From Spinellus fusiger (taxonomy: Eukaryota > Mucoromycota > Mucoromycetes > Mucorales > Phycomycetaceae), in contig JALLLS010000035.1 in NCBI GenBank assembly GCA_025094145.1, forward strand, positions 124,001-188,000: a stretch of 64,000 nt of DNA, in the 5' to 3' direction. Each line of letters begins with the position of its first letter. The first letter of the stretch is position 1. Made by a program: the position numbers and the translations under genes. The notes under the pieces are model-generated. The model did no database searches. It was not told where the DNA came from and saw only the letters and a list, made by a program, of their open reading frames with translations. Shown here piece after piece: positions 34,972-45,520 of this stretch.

Positions 34972-36195
34972 CTAGGATGTTAGTGGTGTTGCTGGTATCT
35001 GGCCAGCAGAAGGAATGGCAGGGGTTGAAGCAGGCTTGGCCTGTACTCCAGGGATGTGGGTGGTGGGCTTGGTGGTGGCAGAGGAAATGGATCTAGTCAC
35101 CCTAGGCAGGGCCTCCTTTGTCTTCTGCCTTTTGGTGGCAGGGGTCTCCATCTGAGGTCCCTCCTCGACCTGTTTGACCTGTTCGGCCATGGTGTGATCA
35201 TGGCCAGGAGAGGGCAACTCCTCCTCCTCCCCTTCCACAGCTAATACTGCTGTTACTACCTGGGGCTCTGGGGCTTCCTTGGGGCTTTCTGGGACCGTTT
35301 GACCCTCCATTGGATCATCCCTCTCCTCCTCTGTGTTCACTACAGCAGTTGCTTGAACCTCTGGATTTACCTCCATAGAGGGCTGGTGCTTGCGGGTCTT
35401 GGTGCTGCGGGCATTTCCGCGAGGACAGTTGGCCTTAGAATGGCCAGTTTCTTGGCACAACCAGCAAGTGCGGTTGTTGGTGGGGCGAATAGGGCAAGTG
35501 TCCCTCTCGTGGCCATCTTCGTGGCAGTAACGGCACCACTTGGGGAGGGTGCTAGTGACAGCACGGATTGCCATCTCCTCCTGCAGCCAAGGGATGTTGT
35601 GTTGAAGCTGCTCGAAGGTGATGAGGTCACCTTCTGAATCTGTGTATGGGGCTACATCTAGGACCACATAGCCAGCACCCACGTAAGTGCGATATGTCGT
35701 GTCATAAAGGACACCTGCATCCAGGACTCGGCCATAGTGAACCATCGTGTCCCTGATACCGTCTATGACGGTCTGTGGATCCCTCAAAGGGAGTCTTGAA
35801 AGGGATACCTTTCTGATATCGACCTTAAGCCCAAGAGCCGAGACACCAACTACAGTCGCGTTGGCCTTTTTGAAGTACAGCCCCTTTTCACAGGCCCTGC
35901 TGATGCTCTCATAGTCATCAGGTGCAAATCCGACCTCGAAGATGGTTTTCTTCCCTTCTTTCTGGGAAGCGGCGCCAAGTCTCTTGGGGTATTGCTCAAA
36001 CAATGCCTCATATACTTGCAGGTGGGTGGGTGAGATCTTGCATGTCAAAGATGACTACACCTGGGTAGTATGCACTACGCCATACACGAGTCTTAAAAAC
36101 TTTTACTCCCTGAGTGTTACTCAGGGGAAGAGTGGTTTTTGCTTTGTTGGAGGCAATACTGGCTCAACTGGTGTTATTTGCAGGGGGGTTGCCAT
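34972..36195 (-). pseudogene. LINE 2 ORF1: zinc-knuckle gag-like protein
   Basis: The ATG (36195) opens MATPLQITPVEPVLPP. Three nonsense codons follow before 36048, and then about 358 codons are open to the TAG at 34972. The middle has an RRM-like fold region (VVGVSALGLKVDIRKVSLSR). Two CX2CX4HX4C knuckles follow: CRYCHEDGHERDTC and CWLCQETGHSKANC. The C-terminal part is acidic and then basic (ATKRQKTKE). ORF1 proteins coat the LINE RNA. The stop lies only about 10 bp from where the RT block resumes, marking the internal deletion. Confidence 0.85.
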
Positions 36196-36224
36196 TAGGC
36201 TGTGATTCTTTAGCGGAAGAAGCC

Positions 36225-38560
36225 ATGGGAAAGCACATATCAGTAACAAGAAAGATAAAACTTGAAACAATGTTGAGGCCCGAATACCGTGGACAATTGA
36301 AAAATAGAATAATTAACATGTCTAGCAAGCTTCGAGATGTTATGGTCCGTTCACAAATTTTCTTAAACTACTACATTCTATGCCAGAATGATCAACCTGT
36401 AAACAATAAGATATACACTCAAATTTCCTGGTATTCTGTGGCACAGCTGGTTTTGAACAAGACAGTAACCAACAGAAGCAGTATTATTCACAACTTGTTT
36501 GTTTTTTGGGAAAACTTTTCAGTCAGATATCCACAAGTCAAATATGACGGTCATACAGATCCTGGTTATTCACGATGTTTATCTGCTGCCTGTGTGGAAA
36601 TGGCGACTGCATACACAAACATGGCTGTTGAGTGTTTTGAGTCAAGGGTCAAAAACTATCTTTTTTACTCAGTAAAAATATTGTTTGAAGAGGTAAAATA
36701 CATCTATATGCAAATATAGTCAATCGAATATACATTCTATATCCTTATTTCATCAATATAGCCAAAAATGAAATACATAAGGAGAATAGTGAATGAATAT
36801 TGCTACCAGTTTATCTGTGGTGGTACAGCTGTATGGCCCGTGGAAGATAGCACTAGAGTACATGCATCAAATGATCAAAGAGCTGCTATAGACGCATTAT
36901 GTACAGAGCTGTCTGCAATCAATATTTCTAAACCAGTTACTCAAGTTCGTCTATCTGCTAATCCTGGTGCCTATATTCCAATGCTCAGAGAGATTTTAAG
37001 ATGTGAGTAACTACACCAAGTTCGCCGACAAGTTCAACCACAAAGCCAAGAAACTCGAGAGCAAGATCAACAAACTCCACAAGAAAACTACCTCGGCTGT
37101 TCTTGTTGTTTCCAGTACCTTCCTTAAAGTGGAGATTCATAACAATAGATCCAAAAAACCTTCCACTGCTATCTGGCCTAAAATCAAAAAGCACTTACCT
37201 GGAGAACTTGGATTTATTCAATACAGTATTTGACTTGAAAAGACTCAAGATAGACAGGTAAGCAAAAAACATACACATGTATACATTAGGCTCTCCACTT
37301 ACATAAAAAAAACTGTATATTGGCTATAGTCTGGAGAACCTACATGATCCAACCAGAACAAAAAAACTTGCCTTTTCAAATCTCCTAAGAAGTGACGGGT
37401 TTACAGCGGATGTGGTTCTATACAAGAAAGTAAATCAAGGAGCAGACGACTACAGCTACAGCTACGACCAAGTAATTGATGTTGAGCATATCGGAAAGAC
37501 AGTTGAGCAACAAGAGCTTGACCAATTTTCTTTGTGTGGTGTTGACCCTGATCGAAAACATATATTTACTGCTGCATTCGAGGAAACAGAGCAAACATAT
37601 ATCAGAAGGTGCTCAACCAAAGAATATTACACTATGACTGGGTCAGTTCGAATTGCAAAACAAACAACACAAAGAATGAATCAAGAGGGTTTGACAGACG
37701 TCTTTTTAAATATCCCTACAAGCAAAACCGCCTCTATAACCTCATATTTTACTTATGTAAACTACATTTTCTTGAACTTTCAGCAGATACTAGCCTTCAA
37801 CAACAACACTTCTGAAACACATCTTGATTTATATCAAGGCGTACAGAGAGCATATGAAGAGATAGTCAATATATTAGTCAATGGAGGCAGAAAATACAAT
37901 AAGTGTGGAAGAAAAATAAAAAAGTAAAAAAGAGAGAAGAGAAACTGCAATACGAGAGGTAGAAAGAAAAGAACAAAGAAGAAACGCAAGAAGAAGGTGC
38001 CAGTGCAAGGGTAATACGACATACATTGAGAGTACATTAATACATTTTGAACTAATTATTTTTACTATTATTTTATTAGTGAGAAGGGGTTTTGGCGCCC
38101 AAAAAGATTGGAGTACGATCCTACCAAACTGCTAATTGTTGCCTATGGCACAGGAATAAAGGTAAAAGATGCTCTCAAGTTTAAAAGTCATTGTGTTGGT
38201 TTGACGAGAGTTTTATATCAATCATTGAAAAAAGAGACCAAAAGATGGAGGTGTTCTTCTAGTTGATGTCGATGAGTTCCGAACATCGAGGGTAGGCAAG
38301 ATTGACCTCTCACTCAATATGAAAAGCTCTTCTAACAGTTACTCTGTTTTATTTTTGTTCTCAAGATCTGCCACACTTATAACACAAATATCCTCACTAG
38401 GTATTCATAAATTTCAACAGTATTCACGCTTGCTAAGTTTATGGAATTGTTTGGGACAGAGATGTGAATGCATCAAAGAATATCTATACAATTGCAGAAG
38501 AGTGTTTAAAGGGTCGCCACCGACCAGCTCCATTCTGTAGAGAAGAATATAGATTTGTAT
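36225..38560 (+). pseudogene. Fanzor B: TnpB-like nuclease gene, decayed
   Basis: The reading starts HISVTRKIKLETMLRPEYRG. A GT-AG intron (36693 to 36761) joins KILFEE to PKMKYIRRIVNE, and the frame shifts near 37003. A second intron (37258 to about 37328) follows YLENLDLFNTVFDLKRLKID. The open frame 37412-37927 contains RuvC-I CGVDPDRKHIFTAAF (Asp codon 37544) and the Fanzor-typical KEYYTMTGSVRIAKQ. Further on are a basic Lys/Arg stretch, IVAYGTGIKVKDAL, RuvC-II VLLVDVDEFRTS (Glu codon 38274) and RuvC-III VWDRDVNASKNI (Asp codon 38461), each in a different frame. All three acidic residues remain. The 5' part is cut off by LINE 2. It differs from Fanzor A in sequence and belongs to another subfamily. 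Confidence 0.85.
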
Positions 38561-38639
38561 TCATATTATATCATATCGCCATATCGAAAGTGGTTTCCTC
38601 TGGGATTCAGATATTTACAGGTAAATCAACATAATAATC

Positions 38640-38730
38640 TTTATTTTCACACCTTTTCAAATCAATTTATCATTTTTAAACAATTGTATTTCGACTATTT
38701 CCTTTTATATCCTAAAGATCTCCTGGTATG
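38640..38730 (+). repeat. Degenerate CACACCC-type end after Fanzor B
   Basis: CCTTTTATATCCTAAAGATC then TCCTGGTATG is followed by TA. It aligns, with mismatches, to the right end of the CACACCC elements (CCCTTTATATCCCAAAAATC then TTTGGGTGTG, TA), and the similarity extends about 80 bp inward (CTTTTCAAA...). This suggests Fanzor B lay inside an element of that family. Confidence 0.5.
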
Positions 38731-38732
38731 TA

Positions 38733-39806
38733 GATAGAATTCACGTTAACCTAAAAAAAGTTATTCGATATGTATAAAGTGATTTATAGTAAATAGTGAA
38801 GTACTACAAGTGAGTGATATTTTTACCTGCATACTTCTTTTATTTGCAGCTATAGTTTTGTAAAACCCTTAAATACAGACTCAAGGGTCTCATTACGTAA
38901 AAATAAATAAAAATAAAAAAGATACATAGTATGCCTATATGCCTCATTCAGTATTAAATATTTCTGTGAACTAACTATAAGAGAATAATATAACTTTTAA
39001 TATACCATTTCCAGAAACACATTACGCTTTTTCAGATAATAAATCTTACATAAAAATAAATAAAGATGGCACAGTCTATTTGAACTTTCGAGGATTCTAA
39101 CGATGTTTTGATTCTAAACTGTAAACTTATTGAACTATAGGGCCTAAATAAAAGAATGGACAGTTGTACAATCAGAACATACGAGACTGCCATCTTTATT
39201 TATTTATATGTACGATCTATTATCTGAAAAAGATATGTGTAGTTACTTATTCTATTGTTCTACTTTATTCAAGTTAATACTGCTCATCTGTAACACCTCA
39301 CTACTTACTATGTATCACTTCACTTTCTCTTTTCTTTCTAATTGTTCTTTAGTGCTGACTGACTATAGATGTGGGCCTGTTATCGAGGCTATTTAGTATG
39401 GTTGTTGAAAATTGAATTTTAGTTGAATTTTCTTTCTTTTCTATGATAAAGATAATACCTAGCACTCGTCTTTCAATTAGATTCATATACAAACAACTGA
39501 AGTATTTTCTTGCCTATATCCTTTTAATCACTTGTTTATTATATTATATATTGTCATACCTATTATCTTACTTATTAAATCTAGTATAACTTTTATAATA
39601 CACTTATTATTAATCATTGTGGTTGGCAAGCAATGAAAATAAAGCTGGCTCATACAACAGTAGGGCTTTAATACTCACTTGCATACAGATTAAACCTTCT
39701 TTGTCTTTATCTTGCAAAACACAACATTATCACTTTATAGAAATAGAAAAATAGTATCCTATTTTAGTATCTAATAGATTTTCTTAATTAAGAATATGCG
39801 TCTCTA
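38733..39806. other. A+T-rich intergenic region
   Basis: No gene was recognised. It contains the inverted repeat 39025-39233 described separately. Confidence 0.5.
39025..39233. repeat. Hairpin-forming inverted repeat (MITE-like)
   Basis: The left arm 39025-39070 contains TTTTTCAGATAATAAATC and ATAAATAAAGATGGC. The right arm 39189-39233 is its complement with a few mismatches. The loop is about 118 bp. No coding frame is present. Confidence 0.75.
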
Positions 39807-40839
39807 CACACCCAAGGATTTTTTGGCCTTTAATACGTAACACAATCATCCTTTATAAAAAGCTATTTTGAAATCAAAAGTTTGCGAATATACCATTTGT
39901 TATTTCTTTTTGTAGAATACCTCACTATCAGATTGTATCATGAATAGAATATATTGTTTATTATAATATTATAGCTACTGCTTAAGTACATTATCTCATA
40001 ACAATAGAATATATACCCTAAAAGTCTTATGCTTTATTCTTGGGAGATAGATAATTATGCTCAGGAGTATATACTAGACAGTATTGACCTTGTAGATGAC
40101 CATCTGAGACTAACTTGAGAAGAGTCTTTACTTGCCTAATAACAATACAATGAGTGTCTTGTGGATTACAATGAACTTAAGCCCAGATGAAGACATTTTA
40201 CCATTTTATCTCAAGAATAGCCTTTGATTTGGTTTTATTTTATGGACAATAATTACTAAAGTAAACTCAGTGTAAGTCCTATAATAAATCTTTCTCAAGC
40301 AGTGTTCTACTGTAAATACTGTTGGCTTGAGGATAGCAGATTGTGTTAAACAATAAATATAGTGGCTGTGTATCAATAATATATTCATTTCTTTGTTTTA
40401 TATCCAACTTTATAGTGTTTTGTCGTGAGGATTTTTGCCATAATCGGAAGGATCACTTTTGGTAATTAAGACTCATTTGCTGCTAAACTAAGAAGAGGAC
40501 TCTATTGAATATCAAGGGATGTCGATAGTTCATAGTATTTCGATAGAATACCCCTGAATCCAATACTATTAGAAAAATTATAAAATACTTAAAAATTCTA
40601 TTCAATGAACAGCAGATTTTAACTGTACTTTATACTGTTCCGTATACCTTTGGCCTAAGAACCCAAAGACGACAGTTTAATTACACAGTCAATAGTCATT
40701 GCTATAATAAGCAGATAGAGTTCAAAATAGCCCATTTAGACAGTGAAAAAGCCTTTTAAAACACATTATCCAATCATAAAGATATTGCAATTTTATTCTC
40801 CGTATATTTCTTTATGTGTTCTGAAAATCTTTGGGTGTG
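39807..40839 (+). mobile_element. CACACCC-end non-autonomous element, copy 3
   Basis: TA at 39805-39806 and 40840-40841. The ends are CACACCCAAGGATTTTTT and the complement of AAAATCTTTGGGTGTG. The body is colinear with 28464-29667 but shortened by deletions and carries a 252-bp insert (40422-40673). It has no transposase. Confidence 0.85.
40422..40673. mobile_element. 252-bp insert inside copy 3
   Basis: Absent from the sister copies at this position. It starts GTCGTGAGG and ends CCCAAAGACGAC, which gives a short terminal inverted repeat GTCGT. The flanks read TAGTGTTTT and AGTTTAA, so any target duplication is ambiguous. No coding content is seen. Confidence 0.5.
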
Positions 40840-41310
40840 TAGATCATAGTTATTTAGCCAGCCTATAGTACATGCAGAAGAGGTAGGTGCAGCACTATGC
40901 CTCTGATGTCTATTAATTAATCCTAAATTTAAATTTATAGATAGTTTATATCTACCATAAGTGCCTGTTAATATTTTAATTTAACAAAGTATTTGAGAGA
41001 TATTTAAGACACTGAGATGAATAAGCTAAACGTAAACTCATATATACTCTATTACAAGTAGCTACTAGCACTATTAAAAAAGAATATTGTTTAATAGTAA
41101 TTCTCATATATCAGTCATCCATGTACCTCAGGAGAGTTTTGAGCATAAAGAGAATGTCTGGTTCTTAACTATATACAGGTTTTCTAACCTAAAATTGGAC
41201 AATTGGATTTTTTGTGAACGATTGAAAACTGAAGACTGAACTATTTATTTTTTATTTCTTTACTGGATATTGTCACACATTCAAATTAGACACTCATTTT
41301 ATTACTGAAT

Positions 41311-42340
41311 GTGTTATTCTTTGTGAGTAACAAAGAACAGTTTGGACCTCTTGCTATAAGATCATTTCTCAAAAATGAAATTTCCACCAGTTGTAGCTCA
41401 GAACAGCCAAAAGGAGAAGATTACCATATACTTCAGGCACTCGCAAGAAATATTCTACCATCAACACTCACTCATTCTATCATTGACAGAGTACCTTTAG
41501 CTTCAGAAATCCATTGATGACAATATCACAGCAATGAATGATAAATAGTATATAATACTATTCGGTTATTATTTAGAACTATTTCCTTCCTATTTATTAT
41601 TGTACTTCTATCTATTTCTCTGAACCAGAAATATTACCCTCAACAAAGTGTAATTGAGATAAAGAAGATACAACACACATGTATAAACAATCTATAGTTA
41701 TTATACCTTTATTTTATATTTTCATAAGAAACTATAGCAAGCCCTTAAGGTGTTTGCTTTACCAGAAGAATGTCAACCAGAACATCTTTATGTGATACTG
41801 GTTGGAAGTCTGAATAGTCATCTGTTTTACAATATTAAATTCATATTATCAATACCACGGTCTATTACGTATTCATTCTTCATGTATATCTTAATTCATC
41901 TACTCTAAAGTAAAAAAAAAAGACTGTCAACATGTGTCTTATACTCTAATTAAATTACCCAGTATTCAACACATATCTTACATTAATTGTAAGTATCAAC
42001 TTAAGAATTGTCTCTGAGGGTAAATGTCCCCCACTCAGAACACTGTTATAGATATCACAAAAGAAAATATGACTCCAAGGATACGATTAGAACTAAGAAA
42101 AAATCCAAACCTTCTAATTCATTCCCATCCTTTTCCTTCTCACTTATCGCTGAAGTCTCAACTCAATGACTAACAAAACCCCATGATACAAGTAAGCCAC
42201 CTATAAAATGATAAAGTGTTTTTTTTCTTTTGGATTTTGTCATACAAAATATTATAATGTTTATAAAAAAGTCGTGATCATCTAATCTCATTTTTTAAAT
42301 AGTCCAATTTTAGATTAGAAACCTATAACTGTTTTTAATT
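41311..42340 (+). pseudogene. Fanzor C: internally deleted relative of Fanzor A
   Basis: 41500-41870 aligns with 17950-18310 (upstream region and the start of Fanzor A; for example HLYVILVGSLNSHLFYNI here against MILVRDRNIYLFYNI there). From 42009 the sequence aligns with 19733 onward: the basic tail KYDSKDTIRTKKKSKPS, a stop codon at the same place, and about 100 bp of non-coding sequence. Everything between, including all RuvC residues and the zinc ribbon, is missing. The preceding open frame 41311-41517 (LARNILPSTLTHSIIDRV) may be an N-terminal exon not preserved in Fanzor A. Confidence 0.7.
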
Positions 42341-42394
42341 GTAATAAGCTTGGCAAGGAGATATTCTCCGTTTGAATAAGCATGGTTTGAATTC

Positions 42395-42486
42395 ATTTTG
42401 CTTATTTAGGCTATGAGAAATACTATTTTCTGGAGAATATCGTCTTTGACCTGAAGAAATCCCAAATCAAATATAAACTTGCATGA
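42395..42486 (+). pseudogene. Fanzor exon fragment
   Basis: One frame reads YLGYEKYYFLENIVFDLKKS then QIKYKLA and a stop. It resembles the Fanzor B stretch YLENLDLFNTVFDLKRLKID at 37200-37257. No neighbouring Fanzor exon of that subfamily is visible, so it is an isolated remnant. Confidence 0.45.
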
Positions 42487-42813
42487 GTACTAATACTGTT
42501 CAGTATTATAAACACAATGCTGGCTTATGTAATTCTATTTACAGTATTTTCCATAAACATTCCATATAAAAATGAATAAAGTAAACGATTGTTTGTGAAT
42601 TGTTTTCTCTAAAAAAAAGTGAACGGATAATTTGTCAACAAATATTTTTCCGAAAGGTGAACGGATGTTTTATAAATAATATATATCCATGTTTATATCT
42701 TGGCACTTACGTTAACTATTATCATCGGTGCTATTCATTCTTAAAAGAAACTGGATCCATGCATAGATAAACCTTTTTTGTCAGATGATAAATAAGGTAA
42801 AATGAATATTCTA

Positions 42814-44012
42814 CACACCCAAAGATTTTTGGGATATATAAGGAAATATTCTGAGAATGAAATCGCAATATTCTTATGATTGGCTAATGTGTTTGGAAAA
42901 GATTTTTCGATGTCTAAATGGTCAATTTTGAACTCTACTTGCTTATTATAGCAATGACTATTGACTGTGTAATTAAAAAGTATAGAATTGGCTGTAAAGA
43001 CAAGAAATAGAACCAGAATCACTCCAAAATTACAACTCAGTCACTGATATTCCTCTCTTAACATAGTTTGTTATCCATAAGCCCATAGTATTTGCAGTAT
43101 ACCACTGCTTAAGAAAGATGTATTATAGGACACACTGAATTAACTCTAGTGGTCATTGTCCATAAAATAGAACCAAACTTACATTGAGAACAGTATATTC
43201 ATTTATTGACTCACTATCTATAATCACCTCAATTATCTCGTTGTAACTGGTATTAACAGTGGTGCTCAATGATAACAAAGCATTGTTTCTAATACTGTCC
43301 TTTAGGTTCAAGGCAAATAGAGTGTGGATTGTTTGACTTTTGAATTTGACGTGAATTTGACTTAAGAATTTTATGAGTGGAGGCTAGTGTATACCCCACT
43401 AGAATAGAGAAAGAAAAATTATTATTTGTTTTGATATTCCCCTCCTTTTGTTATTTTTCACATTGCACATACAACTTAACACTCAAGTACTCGTCAAGAT
43501 GAGCATAATTAAGCAAGGTAATGTACTATTATTAACAAAGAGAAACAATAGGTGATAGACACTACCAAGGACTATTCTAGTGATAAAAAGGTAAGCAGTG
43601 TCTTCATCTGGGCTTGAGCTCAATGTATTCCACAAAACACTCAATGTATTGTTATTAGGCAAGTAAAGGCTCCTTTCAAGTCAGTCTTAGGTTGTCTTCT
43701 ATACTGTCTAGGGTCTCTAGGGTATACTCCTGAGCATATTTATCTATCTCCCAAGGATAAAACACAAGGCTTTTAGAGTATAGATTCTATTGCTATGAGG
43801 GAATGCATTTAGGCAGTAGCTATAGTCATAATATAGTATTAGCTATACTATTACAATAAACAATTTTATATTGAGGTATCTACAAAATGAAATAATTATT
43901 TAGATACTTGCAAACCTTTGATTTTAAACACAGTTCCATAAAAGGCAATATATTTTAGACGTAAAAGGAAGGAGATATCCCTGCCTAAAAGCCAGAAAAA
44001 TCTTTGGGTGTG
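42814..44012 (-). mobile_element. CACACCC-end non-autonomous element, copy 4 (best preserved)
   Basis: TA at 42812-42813 and 44013-44014. The ends are CACACCCAAAGATTTTTGGG and the complement of AAAAATCTTTGGGTGTG. It is 1199 bp long. It is colinear in reverse with 28464-29667, and its right 550 bp match 25495-26092. It has no transposase frame. TA duplication and short inverted ends place it with Tc1/mariner elements. Confidence 0.88.
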
Positions 44013-44014
44013 TA

Positions 44015-44849
44015 CTATATTCGATTTAACCATGACAATTTGAATTTATTGCTTAAGCGGAGATTAAATACGTCATTATACACTATTTTTGGATAAATTT
44101 TAGACTATTTTTCTTTTTTAGACAAATCAAGATCTGAGTTTAGACAACCTTAGATTTTTTGTATAAGCTGAAAATTTGTTTTTGAATGTAATTTTCTTTT
44201 AGACAGTTTAAAGCTTTACTCTAGACAAACATTTTAGACATTTATAAGTGGAATAGTATTACCAAATGTTAAACTATAGATGAATACATATATCCCAATA
44301 TGTTTCTGAAGGATTTATTTAATTAAAAATTCTCTTAGGTGATCGTGTTAAATGATTTACCATTATGAGGCGTTAACCTATCACTCTTTTTGAAAAAATT
44401 GCGGTGAATTACACCATCTTTGTTCAACATTCTTTTATGAGATTAATAAATGAAGAGTAATATGACATAATCAGGGGCTTTTGTTCATTTTATTTGATAT
44501 TTTGTGAACAATAACAAAGTAATCCTGGAGGCTATTTTTTTTCGATATCTATCTATGTAGTTCTAAAGATGCCTAAGTGTTTTTATGATGAAAATGCTTG
44601 GTGGAATATTATATAAAGAAATAATATTTCATTCTTACTAAATAACCTTCAAAGAAGCAAATAAATATATGAATAGAAAGGTTTCTACTGTTTATAATTA
44701 TACATAATTTCTTAACAAACAAGATATTTCTTTAAATTTAAATCGTTTATCTAAAGTGATCACACATGAAATGAATGGAATGACTCCTTAAATATTTTGT
44801 TCAAAGTCCTCGATTGTGTTTATTCTGTCTTCTTTATTCATAAAGTACA
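44015..44849. other. A+T-rich intergenic region
   Basis: No gene or repeat was recognised. Confidence 0.5.
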
Positions 44850-45520
44850 GTCTAGGAAAAGGAAAAAACAATGTCCATTAATGAATTACATGGTCTATGA
44901 AACATTTAGCAAACATGTAGAGTGTGCTCTTTAGTCTTACATAATATGTGTATAAATGAGATGTACCTTTAAATCCTTAAATGTGTCAAAGTTAGCATAC
45001 TTACAACAACCCTTTTGACTGTCATTCATCTTGGTTAGTTGTCGATTTTGTTGTCTTTTATTTTGATTATTCTTAACTTCATCCATAACCTTTTGTGTCA
45101 TATGTTCCTTGAGTTGATACTAAACATAAACTCAAGATTAATGTCATATATTAGTGAAATGGAGAGAGTATTCTATTCTTACCTTTGATGATTGATGACA
45201 AATAGAGGTTGAAGTAATTATACTAGAGGTTTTCTAAAATCCACTCATGATTTTTTTCATATCTGTGATATAGAAATATTGTTATTTTTTTTTATTCTCT
45301 ATAGTTTTTCCTATTTTCTCTTATCTCTAACAGATCTTTAATTTGACATGGCACTTTATCTGCTATATTAACATAAACGATATGCAATCATATCCCTTTT
45401 TTGTGTGAGACATTTAATACATATGTCTCGTCCAGTCACATTTTTTAATAAGCTACCCGACTGAAAGCACATATTGGACACAAAGTCACTCTCAGTAGAG
45501 TCTATAGTTCAAGAGTGTCT
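44850..45520 (-). pseudogene. Possible decayed multi-exon gene, function unknown
   Basis: Minus-strand pieces look coding and are bounded by splice-like sites. One piece (about 45510-45385) reads DICIKCLTQKRDMIAYRL. Another reads VPCQIKDLLEIRENRKNYRE (about 45355-45290). A third starts KTSSIITSTSICHQSSK, joined by a GTAAG...TTTAG intron (45183-45121) to YQLKEHMTQKVMDEVKNNQN, then KRQQNRQLTKMN and KGCCKYANFDTFKDLK. Some pieces contain stops. The CxxC near the start might be part of a zinc motif. I cannot assign a family, and transcription would be needed to prove it. Confidence 0.35.

Larger units (their letters stand above)
31024..36224 (-). mobile_element. LINE family 2, internally deleted and split by a Tc1-like element
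   Basis: On the minus strand, ORF1 (36195-34972) is followed directly by the later part of an RT ORF (about 34945 onwards), a zinc-finger C-terminal domain and an A-rich tail (complement of TTTTTTATTTTTATTTTTAT near 31024). The endonuclease and first half of the RT are missing. The element 31457-33119 is inserted at a TA; when it is removed, LPYWLNIY runs into TPLQADIIRHL. The LINE itself appears to be inserted in the Fanzor B gene. Confidence 0.85.

Noticed and set aside
33699..35637. Several plus-strand ORFs rich in Arg/Gly or Leu/Ser
   Set aside because: They are shadows of the G+C-rich LINE 2 coding sequence on the minus strand.
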